Assembly: GCA_003254905.1 (NCBI GenBank)
Contig: QANU01074999.1
Span: forward strand, 125,533-189,532
Length of the DNA: 64,000 nt
Direction: 5' to 3'
From: Nissolia schottii
Taxonomy: Eukaryota > Streptophyta > Magnoliopsida > Fabales > Fabaceae
The position numbers and the translations under genes were made by a program. Positions 1-12,680 of this stretch are shown one piece after another. How positions within the stretch are numbered: the first letter of the stretch is position 1; each line of letters opens with the position of its first letter. Below the pieces are notes generated by a model that was not told where the DNA came from, did no database searches, and saw only the letters and a list, made by a program, of their open reading frames with translations.

Positions 1-2727
1 CGACCACACATTTGGCCAAACTCTACTACCAAGTCAAAACAAAATCCACTAAGTCAACAAAGATTATCCTCTTACACAAATCTTACTATTCATGGATGAT
101 GAATCATCTCATGGCTCATCTTTATTTCATTTCTTTTTCTTTTATTTTTTTAGCAAAAAGTTGGCCAAGCCCCACGACCATGCTTCCTATTTAAGGGCTT
201 CCCATGGCTTTCATAAGAGCATCTCCATCTTTGCTCCATGCTAAAGAACACTTCCATCTTTATTTTCACTAAGTCTTCCTCTTAATTCCCCTTCCAAAAC
301 CGTGGCCTCATCACCCTTGTCCGCTCAAATTTTCCTTTGTTTTCCCTTAGAAAACCCTAGCTCACATACACTAGAAGAATTTTCGTAGCAAGTCAACCGA
401 GCGTTGGGCACACCAAGGCTTTTCGAGGACTTCTACGCAAATCTTTCTCCATCAACTTGTAAACATTTTCAAGATCACTACCTTAGTGGTTTATCTGTGA
501 ATATTGTTATGTGTATGTTGTTAATATTGTTGTTATTTGTCTGAAAAACTGCTAGTGTGTATCTGTGGCTTGATTGGGATATATGTGTACCTAAGGGTGA
601 ATAAGGTTTTTAATATGAAAATAATGATTTTGAGGGTGTTTTCAAGAGGAATAAAGGCTAGGTTTTGAGGGACTTGAGAAAAGGTTTGAGGAAAAGGTTT
701 AGGAAATGGGAGAAAAGATCAAAAGAGCAAGATTGCCCCTAGGGATTTCATTAGTCTGTTGAGTGCCATAGGGGTTCGTTGAGCGACCTACATGTTTCTA
801 GTGGTCGCTGAGCGACCCTGAAGAAGCAGTTGAGCGACCTAAAAACCCTAGTTGCTGAGCGACAATGGTAAACTGCTGAGCGACTGAAGAATTCCCCGAG
901 TGTATAAAGATCCCAACAAGCACTATGCTACCATAATTTAGGCAAAAGAATTATGCGTGACCAAGTGTATATGTGATATATTTTATTATTATGCATCATG
1001 AGTAAATGGGTTGTCATTAGTGTGTTAGGACAACCTTAGATAACTAGACGGGCAATCATGTACCTAAGAGAAATTCATAACTGAACATAGGGAACTAATG
1101 AGTCTTAAGAAGGATTCCGACCACAGAGAGTTTGGAATACCTTGAAGATGAGCAACGTCTTAAGAGGATTCTGACCATAAAGAGTCTGAAATACTTTAAA
1201 GATGAGCTAAGTCTTGCAAAGTCTTAAGAAGGTTCCGGCCTCCATGGGCTCGGAATACCTTGAAGATATATACTTAGTTATATGAATAGGAAAATCCCCT
1301 CTCTTGGCACGTCTACAAAAAAACCCTTCACCGGTCCGGCAAGATGGATTAGTTAATAATTTGAACGCATGCTTAGACTTGATCTTATACCAAATTCAAA
1401 ATGAAAAAATGAATGTACGAAGAAGTGACGTTACAAACAAGTCAGTGTCGCCTAGAGCGCATAAAAAGGCCAAAAGAACGTTAAGAAAGTACGAGTCCAC
1501 TCCTGGTCGCATCGAAAGGGCAGGCCGCTCGCCATCTTACAAGAATGATGGTTATTCCCTATTGATGGTCGATGAAGTATGCTAAATGCATTCGTGGTTC
1601 GCTACCACTCAGGTAACAACGTTGCCTGGTCGTCATCAATACGAAAACAGAAGTAGGTTGTAACCGAATGGGGACGGCGATTTCATGGTCTACAACGGAG
1701 AATAATGGACACAAAAGCAGAAAAGAAGGATGTTGCCCGATTGGAAGTATCTGACAGGGCACATAAGAAAATCCCCAGACCCCTTCATGCATGCTATATG
1801 TGATGTATGTACTGATTATATATCTATATGATAAGGAAACATTAAGTGGCAAAGGTTTCACAAGACGACCTCTATAAGGTTATGCGATACAAGAGTACGT
1901 GATCCGATGTCACGATTACTCAAGCGATTATAATTAGTAAGCACGATAAGTTTCCTATGTTAAACAATGCAAAGACTAGAATTCTTGATCACCTAGTAAA
2001 TTAGATAAAGTTGTTCAGGACTTGCATGGATAATAATAACAAGTAAGGATTTTTAATATACTTTGTCACCTAGAGATCTCCTGATTGGCCTGGATCATAA
2101 ATGAAAAGAAAATGGATAGTTGTGCCCTAAGATTTCCCACTGAGGACGTGATGTTCTCATCCTCCACTCATTTATGTTTCCAGACAATTACGACGAGTAT
2201 GCCGGAGCGAAGAGGGCATCATAGGACAACTGAAGAGCCTTGGAGGCAAGAGGTTATAGAGGAGCAATAGGACTATTGTGCTATCTACGCTTCGCGACTC
2301 ATAGGTATTTTGTTTCTTGTATTATGTTTTAGCTAAAGGGATTAGACATGCCCTTAGCTCTTATGTGAATTAAATGTATTATATATTAGTACAATCAATG
2401 TGTAACTATTTCTGGACCTACATGAACGCATGAACATTATGTTTTCCATGAATAATTATGGATGTTCCTCTGTTGTACTACTAAATGCTTAAGTCTCTTA
2501 GACTCTATCGCTTGTGTATATATGTATGCCTTCTTGATCGTGTATGACTCATATTTCATGTTGAAATAAAGAAAGGAAAAGAAAAAGTCTTAAAATTGGT
2601 CCATATTTTCGGTAAGATAATATTTTCAAAGATAAATATGGGGCTAGAAGTATCCTAACCAAAGCAGTTAACAACCATGTGAGCATTGTTTACCACTATA
2701 GCGTAAGTAGTTAGCAGGGGTATTACA
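1..2727. mobile_element. LTR-like retrotransposon sequence, left end outside window
   Basis: No host gene is seen here. A promoter-like stretch (tatttaagg near 187) is followed by a C/T-rich leader. At about 770-890 the word gagcgacc recurs several times. At about 1090-1265 a unit of roughly 60 bases, built on cttaagaaggattccgacc and ggaataccttgaag, occurs three times. The block ends in ggggtattaca at 2727, an end typical of plant Ty3/gypsy LTRs. This fits a long LTR whose start lies left of the window. It is a fossil with no recognisable protein domain. Family assignment is inference. Confidence 0.35.
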
Positions 2728-2859
2728 ATACTTCCTCAAAATGATTTTGATTTTGGCATCCTGCACTTTTAACTGCATATAATTTGATGCTATAGAACAA
2801 ATTTCAAATATTAGTCATACTATAATAAAACACAGTAAGAAACAACTGAATCATAATAG

Positions 2860-3291
2860 GCTTTTTTTTAATACTTGAATCAATTTATGTTCCTTTCAAT
2901 GCTAGACATCAATCCATTCTCATTTTTATGTCAGGAGTCAATTCATTCTCCATCAATGTTCAACGACAATTTTGTTCTTGTTTTTATGCTTAGGGGGAAT
3001 TCCATCCCTGTTTTCTGCTACGGGGCAATTTCATACAGATTTTGCGATTTAGAGGCAAGTCCATCTCTATTTTGCGTTTTACGAGTTGAAGCGCAAAGAG
3101 TCAATTCAATCTCATGGGTTGGTTGCTCTTTTCTCCCCCCATAAAAAGTAAGGATTTCTCTTACTGAATTTTTTTAGGTGTTTTTAGTGAAGTCTTGCCC
3201 ACCTTGCTGCTTTTGCGGGTCTCTGTAATGGTGATTGTTTCTAACTTCTCGATGGAATAAAATCTTATCGAAACTTTTAAAAAAAAAAAAA
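2860..3291 (+). mobile_element. Retroposed 3' end with poly-A tail (LINE-like)
   Basis: The segment ends in a run of A at 3278-3291, preceded by ggaataaaatcttatcg, which resembles the 3' tail of a plant LINE. A T-run near 2862 may mark the other side. A reading frame of 89 codons at 2875-3144 matches no family known to me and is probably chance. It lies beyond the 3' flank of MLP1. Confidence 0.3.
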
Positions 3292-3423
3292 TTTGAGTTG
3301 TTGTAATAAAGCTATTCACTCACAAGAAAAACTGAACGGGCAAAGAAAGGAACTAACATGAACAATCATACATATGAGATACAACCTTGCATGTTACAAA
3401 CTGACACAATACCGTAACAAACT

Positions 3424-3462
3424 TCGACCCAAGCCTGGTACCAGCTAATGCCATTAATTAAA
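3424..3462 (-). promoter_or_regulatory. Conserved 3' block of MLP1
   Basis: About 310 bases below the stop of MLP1 lies a block reading, on the plus strand, caagcctggtaccagct then atgccatta. Near-identical blocks lie below the other four intact MLP genes. It is probably part of the 3' UTR or the polyadenylation region. Confidence 0.5.
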
Positions 3463-3769
3463 CAAATACAACTACGCGATCATAATCTTTATTGGTAAAT
3501 AGATATAAGATGCGGAGGACTCGAGCTTATCCATACAAGAATTGATATTTATACACATTTCCATCGTCTCCATCTAAATTGAAGACTACGTCTGTAAATA
3601 GTAAGAGTCTCACGTTAAGTAGTGAAAATCAGCAGACTAAACATTATATGTGATAGTCATTAATTGGAGTTGCCCTTATTCTCTCGTCATTCTCCACTCA
3701 TCAACGTAAAATCTCCATTATTTACTTGCGATTCATGTGCGCAAATAACATAATAGCATTCATATTAAT

Positions 3770-5420
3770 CTACTTCTGTTCCTGGGTAGCGATGTAAGCA
3801 TCAACTTCTTTGCTCATCTCAATATCAAACTGCACCAGGGAGTGAGGGTCAGGAATGTTGTCATTTTGCTTCACATACTCCATGGTCCACTTCACCAAGC
3901 TTCCCTTGTTCTGGGGAAGGACATGAAGATGGAACTTGAAGCTCTTGTAGTACTCCATCAGATCTCCCTCCAGGACTGTGAAAGTGATCTTATTGTTTTC
4001 TCTGTCTACGACTTCAAGCGACTCCTTAGCGACACAAGCTTTGCCATCTTTTTTGTTTTTTTCAAAACCAGAAGGTAAACGGATATTAAGATCAGAGGAA
4101 CTACGAGGAGTCATATTAATCATGTTCATCTTTGATGTGTTACGTCATACTGTGACACTGTGTCTATGATCACTATATATAAACGGATCAGGATCCTCTG
4201 CCTTTGGTTTTAAACTACAAGGATATCAATCTTCATAAGCAGATTTTTCTATGTCAAAATATTAAAAGAAAAATTATCTTAGAAGCGGAACTGCTCCTCC
4301 TGCAGTTCAACATTAATACAACTATACAGAATTTTTACTATCATAATAGGGGTGAACATGGGTTGAGTCTGACCCGCCGACCCGCCAATTCCACCCAACC
4401 CAACCTGCTTGGGTTGGATTGACGGGTCGGCAGGTCGGACCTAACAGATCCGCCATATTATATGGGTCAAGTCTCGGGTTTTTATTTCTCAACTCGACCC
4501 AACCTGCGGCCCGCCTATATATATAGTGTTTTTTTAAAAAAATAGACTTTATGTTATTCATTGACAATAACATTGATATTACTTTTAATTTTAAATTGTT
4601 AAAATATGGTTGTTTTAAATTAAAAAAATAGATTTTATAATTTAAAAAGTAGGTGTAGTTTTTAAAAAAATAATAACTTTTTCTATTTAAAAAAATGGAT
4701 TTCTTTTAAAGAAATAGAATTTTTTTAAAAAAATTAGTTTTTTTTTTTTTAAAAAAGAGGGCGGGCCACCCGTCGACCCGCCTAACCCAAACCGACCCAG
4801 GCGGGTGATGAGTCTGGTGGGTACCCATAAAAAATGACAATTTTACCCGATCCGACCCACCCATTAGTATGAGGGTCGGATCGGTGACATGGGCGAGTCC
4901 TACCCAACCCAACCCATGTTCACCCCTATATCATATAAAACATTCTTAGTCACAAACTAGTATTATAAATAAATAAATTTAATTATCTAGACAGCAAACT
5001 CTAATTAAATTTCTTGTTTACACTGAGGTTATATAAATACATAAAATTCCTCGAATTTACCAGTTTCAGCCACAGAAGGAAAAGAGAATTGTAAGTTGAA
5101 GCACATTTATAATATTTTATCTCTCAAAAATCACGGCTGTAAAAGAATAAGTGGTGGTTCGAGGAAAAAAGAAAACGACTTCAAAATGTAATGGTGACAA
5201 AAATTTTGAGGTCAAGGCTTACATACATACCATGAACATAGTTCCAGCAGATGTTGGATCCCTCTTTGCCCCATTCACCTTTAAGAAGTTCAACACTCTT
5301 TACTTTATCAGGGATAATGGTGGCAATAAGATGTGTCCTGCAGAGAACATCGTGAAACTTTGTAGCAGAGGCCTTAATACGGACATCACCTCCCAACTTC
5401 TGAGGTTGACCAGATGCCAT
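3770..5420 (-). CDS. MLP-like protein (Bet v 1 superfamily), copy 1
   Basis: This is a two-exon gene: exon 1 at 5231-5420, intron 4048-5230, exon 2 at 3770-4047, giving 155 residues. The donor is G|GTATGT and the acceptor AAAAAAG|ATGGC. The intron is phase 1 and splits the Asp codon of VHDGKAC. The protein begins MASGQPQKLGGDV, carries the family glycine loop GEWGKEGS near residues 48-55, and ends in an amphipathic helix around DIEMSKEVDAYI. Length and intron position match the MLP branch of the Bet v 1 (START-like) fold, whose members bind small hydrophobic ligands in a cavity and are usually cytosolic. The ligand is unknown. Exon 1 is the most divergent of the five copies, with one residue fewer in the CRTH region than MLP2, and the usual TATA box is altered, so it may be weakly expressed. 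Confidence 0.88.
4347..4928. mobile_element. hAT-type MITE in the MLP1 intron
   Basis: This 582-base element has perfect 19-base terminal inverted repeats beginning TAGGGGTGAACATGGGTTG. It is flanked by 8-base target duplications, tatcataa on the left and tatcatat on the right (7 of 8 match). TIR form and duplication length fit hAT. The interior is rich in gacccgcc and aaccc words near both ends and in A/T runs in the middle. It codes for nothing recognisable. It sits wholly inside the MLP1 intron. Confidence 0.8.
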
Positions 5421-5493
5421 GTTTGCTTCACACTATGAGGGGCAAAGCTAAGAGAGAACTAAAACTTATTGCACAAAACTTGTTCGCGCATTG

Positions 5494-5505
5494 ACCATTT
5501 TGTAG
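5494..5505 (-). promoter_or_regulatory. Altered TATA-box position of MLP1
   Basis: On the minus strand this reads ctacaaaatgg. The same position in MLP3 reads ctataaaatgg. The central T has become C, so the box is weak or lost. It lies about 75-85 bases above the ATG. Confidence 0.4.
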
Positions 5506-5976
5506 AAAAAATTTGTAAGCAAGAGAAAGATTTTGACTTGAGTAAATAGTAAAATTAGGGTGAATATTACTGCGCTTTCTTAAAAAAATAAAGGTTTGAT
5601 ACATCTTTTATTTGAACTGATCAGATTTATTTATTTCTCTTCTTAAGCATTATTATAAACTTTATATTTACCGACTTATATTTTGTTTCTTTTAACTTGA
5701 CCCAAACTCTCAATATTCTTATAATTTAATTTTTTTTAATTCTCAAACATAACTATTTTAACGTGTTTCGATCGGAGGATAGTAATGTTTGAGAATAATG
5801 AGATTTGGGGACAAATAAAAAAAATGAAAAATAATGGGTCTAAATATAAAGCTTATAATACTTAGATGGAGAAAAATCTGAATTTGATTAGTTGAAACAA
5901 AAGAGGTACGAACACACTTTTTTTTTTTTATTTGGAGGTACCATAGCAGTACCTTAAAATTAATATTTTAAAGATA

Positions 5977-6260
5977 AAGTAAAACACTCTTTTGGTCTCA
6001 TAGTTATACTCAAACAATCACTTGGATTTCATTCGTTTAATTTAGTTCTCTATTTATAAAAATGATTCAATTTGGTCATCTTTTACATTTAACTGTACTT
6101 TTTAAATGTGGGTAATGTCGTCGTTCAAATATGGTTAAATGTAATAAACGATCAGAATGAATCATTTTAAAAAATGGATAACCAAATTGAATATTTTTAA
6201 AAGTACGAGATCAAAGTGATTAATTTGGTATAATTATAAGACTAAAAGAGAGTTTTACTC
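5977..6260. mobile_element. Mutator-type MITE
   Basis: A 284-base foldback element. The left end reads aagtaaaacactcttttggtc and the right end, reverse-complemented, gagtaaaactctcttttagtc. Likely 9-base target duplications are ttaaagata and taaaggata (7 of 9). The GAGTAAAA start resembles that of the larger element at 34849. No coding potential is seen. It lies in the spacer above MLP1. Confidence 0.6.
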
Positions 6261-8811
6261 TAAAGGATATATGCGATAATGAATGGGTTTATTTTCAGAA
6301 TTACTACTTTTACAAATATATCTTAATAGCTTTCACTATTGGTAGATTTTAAGTATGAAATATGATGGTAAATACCTTTTTCGATAATGTTAACGTAGAA
6401 GCTCAATGTTATCGGTGGATAATGTATATACCATAATATCTGCCAGAATAATGTGACGTCAAGTGGCGCCTACATATTATCGTAAAATATATATGCTAGT
6501 AATAACTAAAATAATTTATAAATTTTGAAAAACATTTACCATTGGATATATTTGACAATAATCACTAATTAAATAATTTTTAAAAAAATAAGAAAAACAT
6601 TTATCGATGGATATATTCGCTAGTAAATAGTAATTTTTTAATAAATTTGGGGCTTAGGGTTTGGAAGTTCGGTTTTATTAAATTTCTTTTCTATCTTCTT
6701 TAATAAATAATTCAAACATAAGCACACCACTTAAAAGTTATGATACAGTCAGTGAGACCACGAATTCATTTGAGAACTATGTGTGTGTATAGAGAGAGAG
6801 ACCAAAACACAATAGGTTTCCATGTTTAAGGTTTAGGATTTAGGGTTTATCATACCAAAATTTATCATACAAATTAATGATAATGATGAGTAAATTAATA
6901 ATTGATTATTATGCATGCTCAAAGTGATGATGCATGTTCAAAGACTAACATGTACAATCATTTGTAATTATTATACTATAATATATGGCGGTTAATTAGT
7001 CTATGCGTAAAGGATGATAAAAGTGTACATAGACAATTTTAGACAACATAAATACATGTAATTACTTATTAACATGACATCATGGTGGCAATCCACGGCG
7101 TTGTTGCTTTCGGAGATTCCAATTTGAGGGCAAAGGTTTTTCTTTTCTCTTTTTGGATAAATATGTCCACCAGCAATACCACATGTTCTGAAGAATATCG
7201 TTGCTGATAGCCATAACGCTCTTGTCGTTAATGCCTACTTGAACAAAACAAAAAGCCATTCATTTATGTCATTGATACCCTTGTCCTCTCATTTTCATCA
7301 CCCTAACCTAACAAAACCATAATCTCTTGCACTACCATTATTAAGATCAATGATGACTTCATGCCGGCAAATGTCTCTTGCGGTATATGTAGCATCAACG
7401 TCCTATACTTGTTCTTTTTTGGTTTTAAAGAAGAAGAAAAGAAAAATCTTCGATTTTGATTTAAATTAATTTCATGTTGTTAGATATGTATTGACGAGAG
7501 ATTCGATGAATAACATATGAACCAACTAATGTTTCACAAAGTGCCTTTCTCTTTCTTTCAACATGCTCTTAAGTTCTTATCCTTCATCTTCAAGAGTGGT
7601 CTCAAATATCCAATATTCTCCTGCATGCAACAGTCACCGATCGAACAATAGAAGAATATTGTGACTTCTATGATCCTTTTCTATTTGGTCCAACATTCCT
7701 TCCTTATCCGCGGCCCCCCTTTGCATCCTTACCATATATGATCAGGCGATTTTCTTTTCTTTTAATTTTTGCTTTATAGGGTATCTCACTACTAGCTGCC
7801 GCCTTTCTTAGGAATTGAACCGACTAGTCCTAAAACCGTTTAGTGCTTGATAAGTTGAATTTTGTTCACATGTTTTGATTACCACGTTTAGCTATTTGAT
7901 CCTAAATTGTGTGCTTAATTTCATGTCAGTTGTACATGTTCAAAATTGACCATTATCTTGCTTCCTAAAAAAAAAGTAATATCAAAACTCACACGACTAT
8001 ATAACTATTCAACTATTTTCATTCATACTCACTAACACCTAAAAGATGTAATGCTCATATAAAGAGTAAGAGGATATTTCTTAACACAAATTCATCTCAA
8101 TTCATTTTTATTCTCATGCATACTGATTATGATGTTAATTAAGTCAGTGATCTAACTATGAAACAAAATACTTAACTACTCGTTATATTTTGTAACCTAC
8201 GTTACTACCAATTCTGGAGGACCTAGCACTAGGCTGATAATCATATATCCCTAACATGTTATCTCTAAGAACATAAGTTTCTGCCTAGGCCTGTGCATAT
8301 TGAACATAACATAATATAAAGCATAACTAACAGTAGCTCTGAGCGGCGTAGCATTGGAACCTGGATTGTCCAACAAACATCATACCATGAGAAACTCATA
8401 AATTGAAGAAAAAACTACCACCATAAGGCGTTGCTATAGCGAACGAACATGGCTACGACGAACCGGTATTAATTGCGACAACAGTCATAAACTGCCACAA
8501 CATTACCACGACAATGGTAGTCGCTTCAAGGCCTACTATCCTAAGCCACCCTAAGATACTAGAAAACTTACCCTATGTGGAGGCACTACTTCCCCCACAA
8601 CAACACACCTAGTACTTGGGCAAAAATCCCAACAATGAGTGGAACCTTTTGAGCTTTGAAGGAAATTAACAACTTAAGCTCTACAAGGGGACTCTATTTA
8701 TAGGGGAGAAAAAACTCCCCCTCAAGTCACCACAAACGATGTGGGACTTGGTTCTGTAGATGTTGTACTACTATAGCAGTTCAGTCCCTCACCGCCTTGC
8801 TAAACAACAAC
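6261..8811. other. Intergenic spacer above MLP1, no gene recognised
   Basis: AT-rich sequence. At 6370-6640 words such as cgatggat and ccattggatata recur, resembling decayed subterminal repeats of a CACTA element. At 7507-7760 lies a segment related to 12043-12260. Around 8400-8790 short repeats and a light run of cccctc could be LTR debris. No coding region could be supported. Confidence 0.4.
7507..7760. repeat. Spacer repeat, copy A
   Basis: This segment shares ordered blocks with 12043-12260, including aaccaactaatgtttcacaaagtgc, ctcctgca, tagaagaatattgtga and ccttatcc. The two copies look roughly 75-80% alike by eye. Identity is unknown: it could be a dispersed repeat or a leftover of the tandem duplication that built the MLP array. 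Confidence 0.55.
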
Positions 8812-10044
8812 CATTACTAGAAAACCGTCAAATAGAGACTGTCAAATCAGTCACTAATAGCCTAGAATCAATCACTAAATACAATAGCAACTAATTTTGT
8901 GACTGAAATGGTGAGTCGCTTATTCCATGATTGCTAAGTAGTTAGTGATTGAAAATGTTGTCGCTAATTTTAGCGACCGATGTTGCGATTGACCTTGAGA
9001 CCGGTTTTCATTTGCAATCAGTTTACTTTTAGCGACTGAAAATATGGTTGCTAATTTTAGCAATTGAAAATACGGTAGCTACTTTTAGCGACTGAAGTTG
9101 CAACTGACCTTGAGATCAGTTTCCATTTGCAATTAGTTGACTTTTAGTGACTGACTTTGCAGTCACTATATGTTGTGACGGATATTCAGTCACTACTTTA
9201 GTAATGAAATCTTCTATGCACCGGTCTCTGTTTTAGTCACTATTTTGTGACTGAATTTTAATTAGTAATGCTTCCTCTAAACCAATCACTAAAGTAATCA
9301 CAAATTATTTTTTTTATTAGAATACTACTTACTTCTTGTTTCGCAATTTTTATATCTTATTCTTAAACACATGATATATGTATCAAACTAATACTATAAT
9401 TTAAAATTTTCTAAATATTTCATTCAAACACAATATTATATGCATTAATTAATTCAAAGATCATATAACTACCAAATTCTTTAGTTCAAATAACTAAGTA
9501 ATATTCCATCTAAATTAAGTTTAAAACAAATACTAAGTGGTAGCTTAAAGTACCAAAATACTAAGTAATAGTTCAAAACACTAAATAAGTTGATATATAT
9601 CTCATCCTCATCACCCCCATCCTCATCATCGTCCTCATCCTCATGGTCAACTATGTTTCTTGAGGTAGGTGGCATCAAATCACTAGCATTGAAATTTATC
9701 CTTTTCATCATCTCTTGAACTAGTTGGTTGTTGATTGGAAGTTGTTTCTCATTTGCTTCCAACGTAGCGACTAGAGTACTCTTCTCGTCCTCCATTTTCT
9801 TCAATAGTTCTTCATGCTCAGTCCTTTGTACCCACCCCATTGATTGCAAACTAGAGCCACGATAACGTGGTCTATTACAAACCACAGTGGAATCTGAACC
9901 AAGGCCATAAATTTTTTCCTTTTTGACACTGACAACTTTAGTCCACACAACTATCTCATTTGGTGGAGGAGCTCCTTGTTCAGATGCCTTTTGAGTTTCC
10001 TCCATCATGGCATTGGTAAATTCGTCCAGCATAAAGTTAGGCAT
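8812..10044. mobile_element. CACTA (En/Spm) remnant
   Basis: The left end reads cattactagaaaaccgtc, close to the CACTA terminus cactactagaaaa. It is followed by many subterminal words such as tagcgactga and ttgcgac, in both orientations, up to about 9300. The minus-strand frame that follows resembles an En/Spm-associated protein. No matching right terminus was found, so the element is incomplete. Confidence 0.55.
9481..10044 (-). pseudogene. En/Spm (CACTA) transposase-family C-terminal fragment
   Basis: A 187-residue frame. It has WTKVVSVKKEKIYGLGSDS (residues about 34-53), a motif of plant Ptta/En/Spm transposase-family proteins. A predicted coiled coil follows (EELLKKMEDEKSTLVATLE, about 79-97), and then the acidic run DHEDEDDDEDGGDEDE. 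The last 35 residues are hydrophobic and look like read-through into non-coding DNA. The frame begins inside the domain without the upstream transposase core, so it is a fragment. It probably belongs to the CACTA remnant whose repeats lie beside it. Confidence 0.6.
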
Positions 10045-12641
10045 GCAATTAACATATTAATAGATTATGCACTAGATATGAAACAAACCACTAGTTACTT
10101 ACATGTACATGCTCTGATCTGCTATCCACCCATGTCTCATCTTTATGTTTGTGAGTGTGGCAAAATAGCTCTAATGCAGTGGAAGTTGTGCAAAGAAAAA
10201 AAAAAAAAGGAAAGTCGGCATGCTGCAGCGGTGCGACATGTTGGGAGCGCTGTACCGGCAGGTGTGTTGGATGCGCTGCAGCGGCACGACGTGCCATTTT
10301 GAACATGGATACAAAAACTTATGTCATTTTGAACCACCTGCCATTTTTAGCCAACACTTAAACCAATAATTTCCTATGTAGGATTGTTTGTCACAATCGT
10401 GTGAGATTAATCCACCAGAGTTTGAGGCAACATCTTTGGTCACTCCAGGTAAACCAATTTCTGGAGAATCTAAGAATCAACTAGAGATTGAAGCAGCATA
10501 CTTGGTGACTCCTCCTCAACCAATCTCTTAATGACTATGAGCACATTTCAGTAAAGCTGAGAAAGATGATGAGAAGGCATTCGAATTGAATTGATTGAAT
10601 GAACCATTTTGAGAATGCTTGATGCAATGACATTTTGCTATCTCGACATTAGTTTTTTGTTATTGTTGTTCTGTTCCTTTCCTTTTTTATAATTCGAACA
10701 AGGTGAGATCAATTGGTTCTGTAGTTGGAGTTTGTTTTTGTTATTAGTTTTTATTAGATGATCATGTACATTTTTAAAAAAAAATATTGATCTATCTTTA
10801 GTTACGCTATTTGAAGCAGCTTTTTAGTTATGGATAATTCTTTGAACAACATGGTTATATTTTGCATTATCTATTTAGTCAAACTATCAGTTCATGAAAT
10901 AGTGGTTTGTCCCATCACATCTTTGTCTTTCATTCACTCTTTTCTTTCTTTATTACTATTGTGTCGTATTAGCCACGGAACAAGTTCGATTTTTCATTGA
11001 AAGTAAAATGACACCACAAATTAAAAAATCATCCCTAATTTATAAATTCGAACTACAACTATGCAATATTTGTATTCTTTATTTGTTCATTTATACTTTT
11101 AATATGTAGTTTATAATTCTAATCGTTGTAGCGAATTCTCTTGATGAATAATTAACTTTTGTAATTATTTATCTCAAAAATCATACATTTCACCAATAAT
11201 ATTAGTTTTGTATGCATATAAATATATTTAATGATACAGTCTGCACAACTACATAGGTATCGATTAGATTTTAATTGTCATTATTATTCTTTTTAATATT
11301 TGTGTTTATTATGATAAGTTTAGATATAAAGAACACATTTAAAATATATTTACCAAACACTACTCCTATAACTTTTGCTTATTAAGATTTACTTTTTCAT
11401 ATTTTTTACGAAACAATACTACTATGACTTTTGACAGTAACTATTGGAGAGCCAAAAAATTCAGTGGCTCTAAAAAAGCCACAACATTAGCAAACCAAGT
11501 CTAAGTATCATTAAAAACTTTGTTTCGATGATCGATGCTGTTATGGAGAGGTAAAATGGTTATTCATAAATTACACAATTTCTCTGTCTTTGAAAAGCAT
11601 TCGAGAGAAATTATGAAGATCCACAATAAAAGTAGCAGTTTGACTCTTGGATCACATTAACATGGTACTTTCTTGCTACACTAGGTACTAATGACTAGTT
11701 GATAAAGTCAGTGACAATTGTAACCATGGATCAATCCTACAAACATTAATTGGATAAAGTATCATTTAGATGTCGCATTATAGACCATGCATTTTTGGGG
11801 GGAGGGGAGCCTAAAATCGAGGAGATCAACATCAATGGATTAAGCGAAAAACCACACAAGAGGACTGGACGCCTCTTCTTGAGTCAAAACTTTAAGACAA
11901 TGAATTTATGAGTCCTCTCACTTATACATTTCAATTAGTCCATCATTAACCAATGTAAAAAATTTTAAGCACTTACACTTAAATTCCAACAAGTTGTTGT
12001 CCGTAGCAAACACCTCTTAAAAAAAGACAAAAATAATTATTACAGAACCAATTAATGTTTGATAAAGTGCTTTTCTCTATCTTTCAACGTACCCTTGAAC
12101 CTACGCATCCAAGAATGATCTCAAACATCCAAGATTCTCCTGCAAACCTATACTATAGAAGAATTTTGTGATCGTTTCTATTGGTCCAATATTCCATCCT
12201 TATCCACAGCTCCCTTTATATCCTTACCGCATGGTCAAGTGATTCTCTTGTATTTCAAGTTAATGACTAATTGACTATTAACGCATAATAAAAGTGATAA
12301 TTAATTTACGAGAACTGCGCTGTCACTTAAAAGTTGACGTTTTAATTTCTGATGATATATATAGTATATACAGGTGCTCCAATTATGGAAAGTTGAAATG
12401 TTAATTTACAATCAGATCACAAATTTATTTATCTTTTTATGGGTATTTAATAATTTGTTATTATAATTTAAGAACTGTTTTTACTAAAATATTGCACAGA
12501 AATGAGTTTTTAATAGTTAAGGCTGAAAATGTGTCGGGCTGAAAGTTTAAGCTTAGATTGATAAGATATAGACTTAAAATTTTGTATGTGCAGACTGACG
12601 CAGCACAACCACTAATTTATGCTAACCCATTGGCAAAAGCA
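10045..12641. other. Intergenic spacer between CACTA remnant and MLP2
   Basis: No gene is supported. At 10230-10290 a GC-rich patch contains gcgctgcagcgg, a word also seen in the LTR at 15451. At 10382-10531 a short plus-strand frame follows a plausible splice acceptor (see findings). At 12043-12260 lies copy B of the spacer repeat. The rest is AT-rich and featureless. Confidence 0.4.
12043..12260. repeat. Spacer repeat, copy B
   Basis: Partner of 7507-7760, in the same orientation. It lies about 730 bases below the stop codon of MLP2. Confidence 0.55.
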
Positions 12642-12680
12642 TCTTGGTTCAAGCCTGCAACAAGCTGATGCCATTATTTA
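12642..12680 (-). promoter_or_regulatory. Conserved 3' block of MLP2
   Basis: The plus strand reads atcttggttcaagcctgc, then caagctgatgccattattta. It is the counterpart of the blocks below MLP1, 3, 4 and 5 and lies about 310 bases below the stop. Confidence 0.5.

Noticed and set aside
1304-1585. A 93-codon frame starting MARLQKNPSPVRQDG
   Set aside because: No recognisable domain, and it lies inside LTR-like repeats. It was not called as a gene.
7080-7140. A GDSL-like word (VAFGDSN) in a plus-strand frame
   Set aside because: It is a single short match with no further lipase blocks and no long frame.
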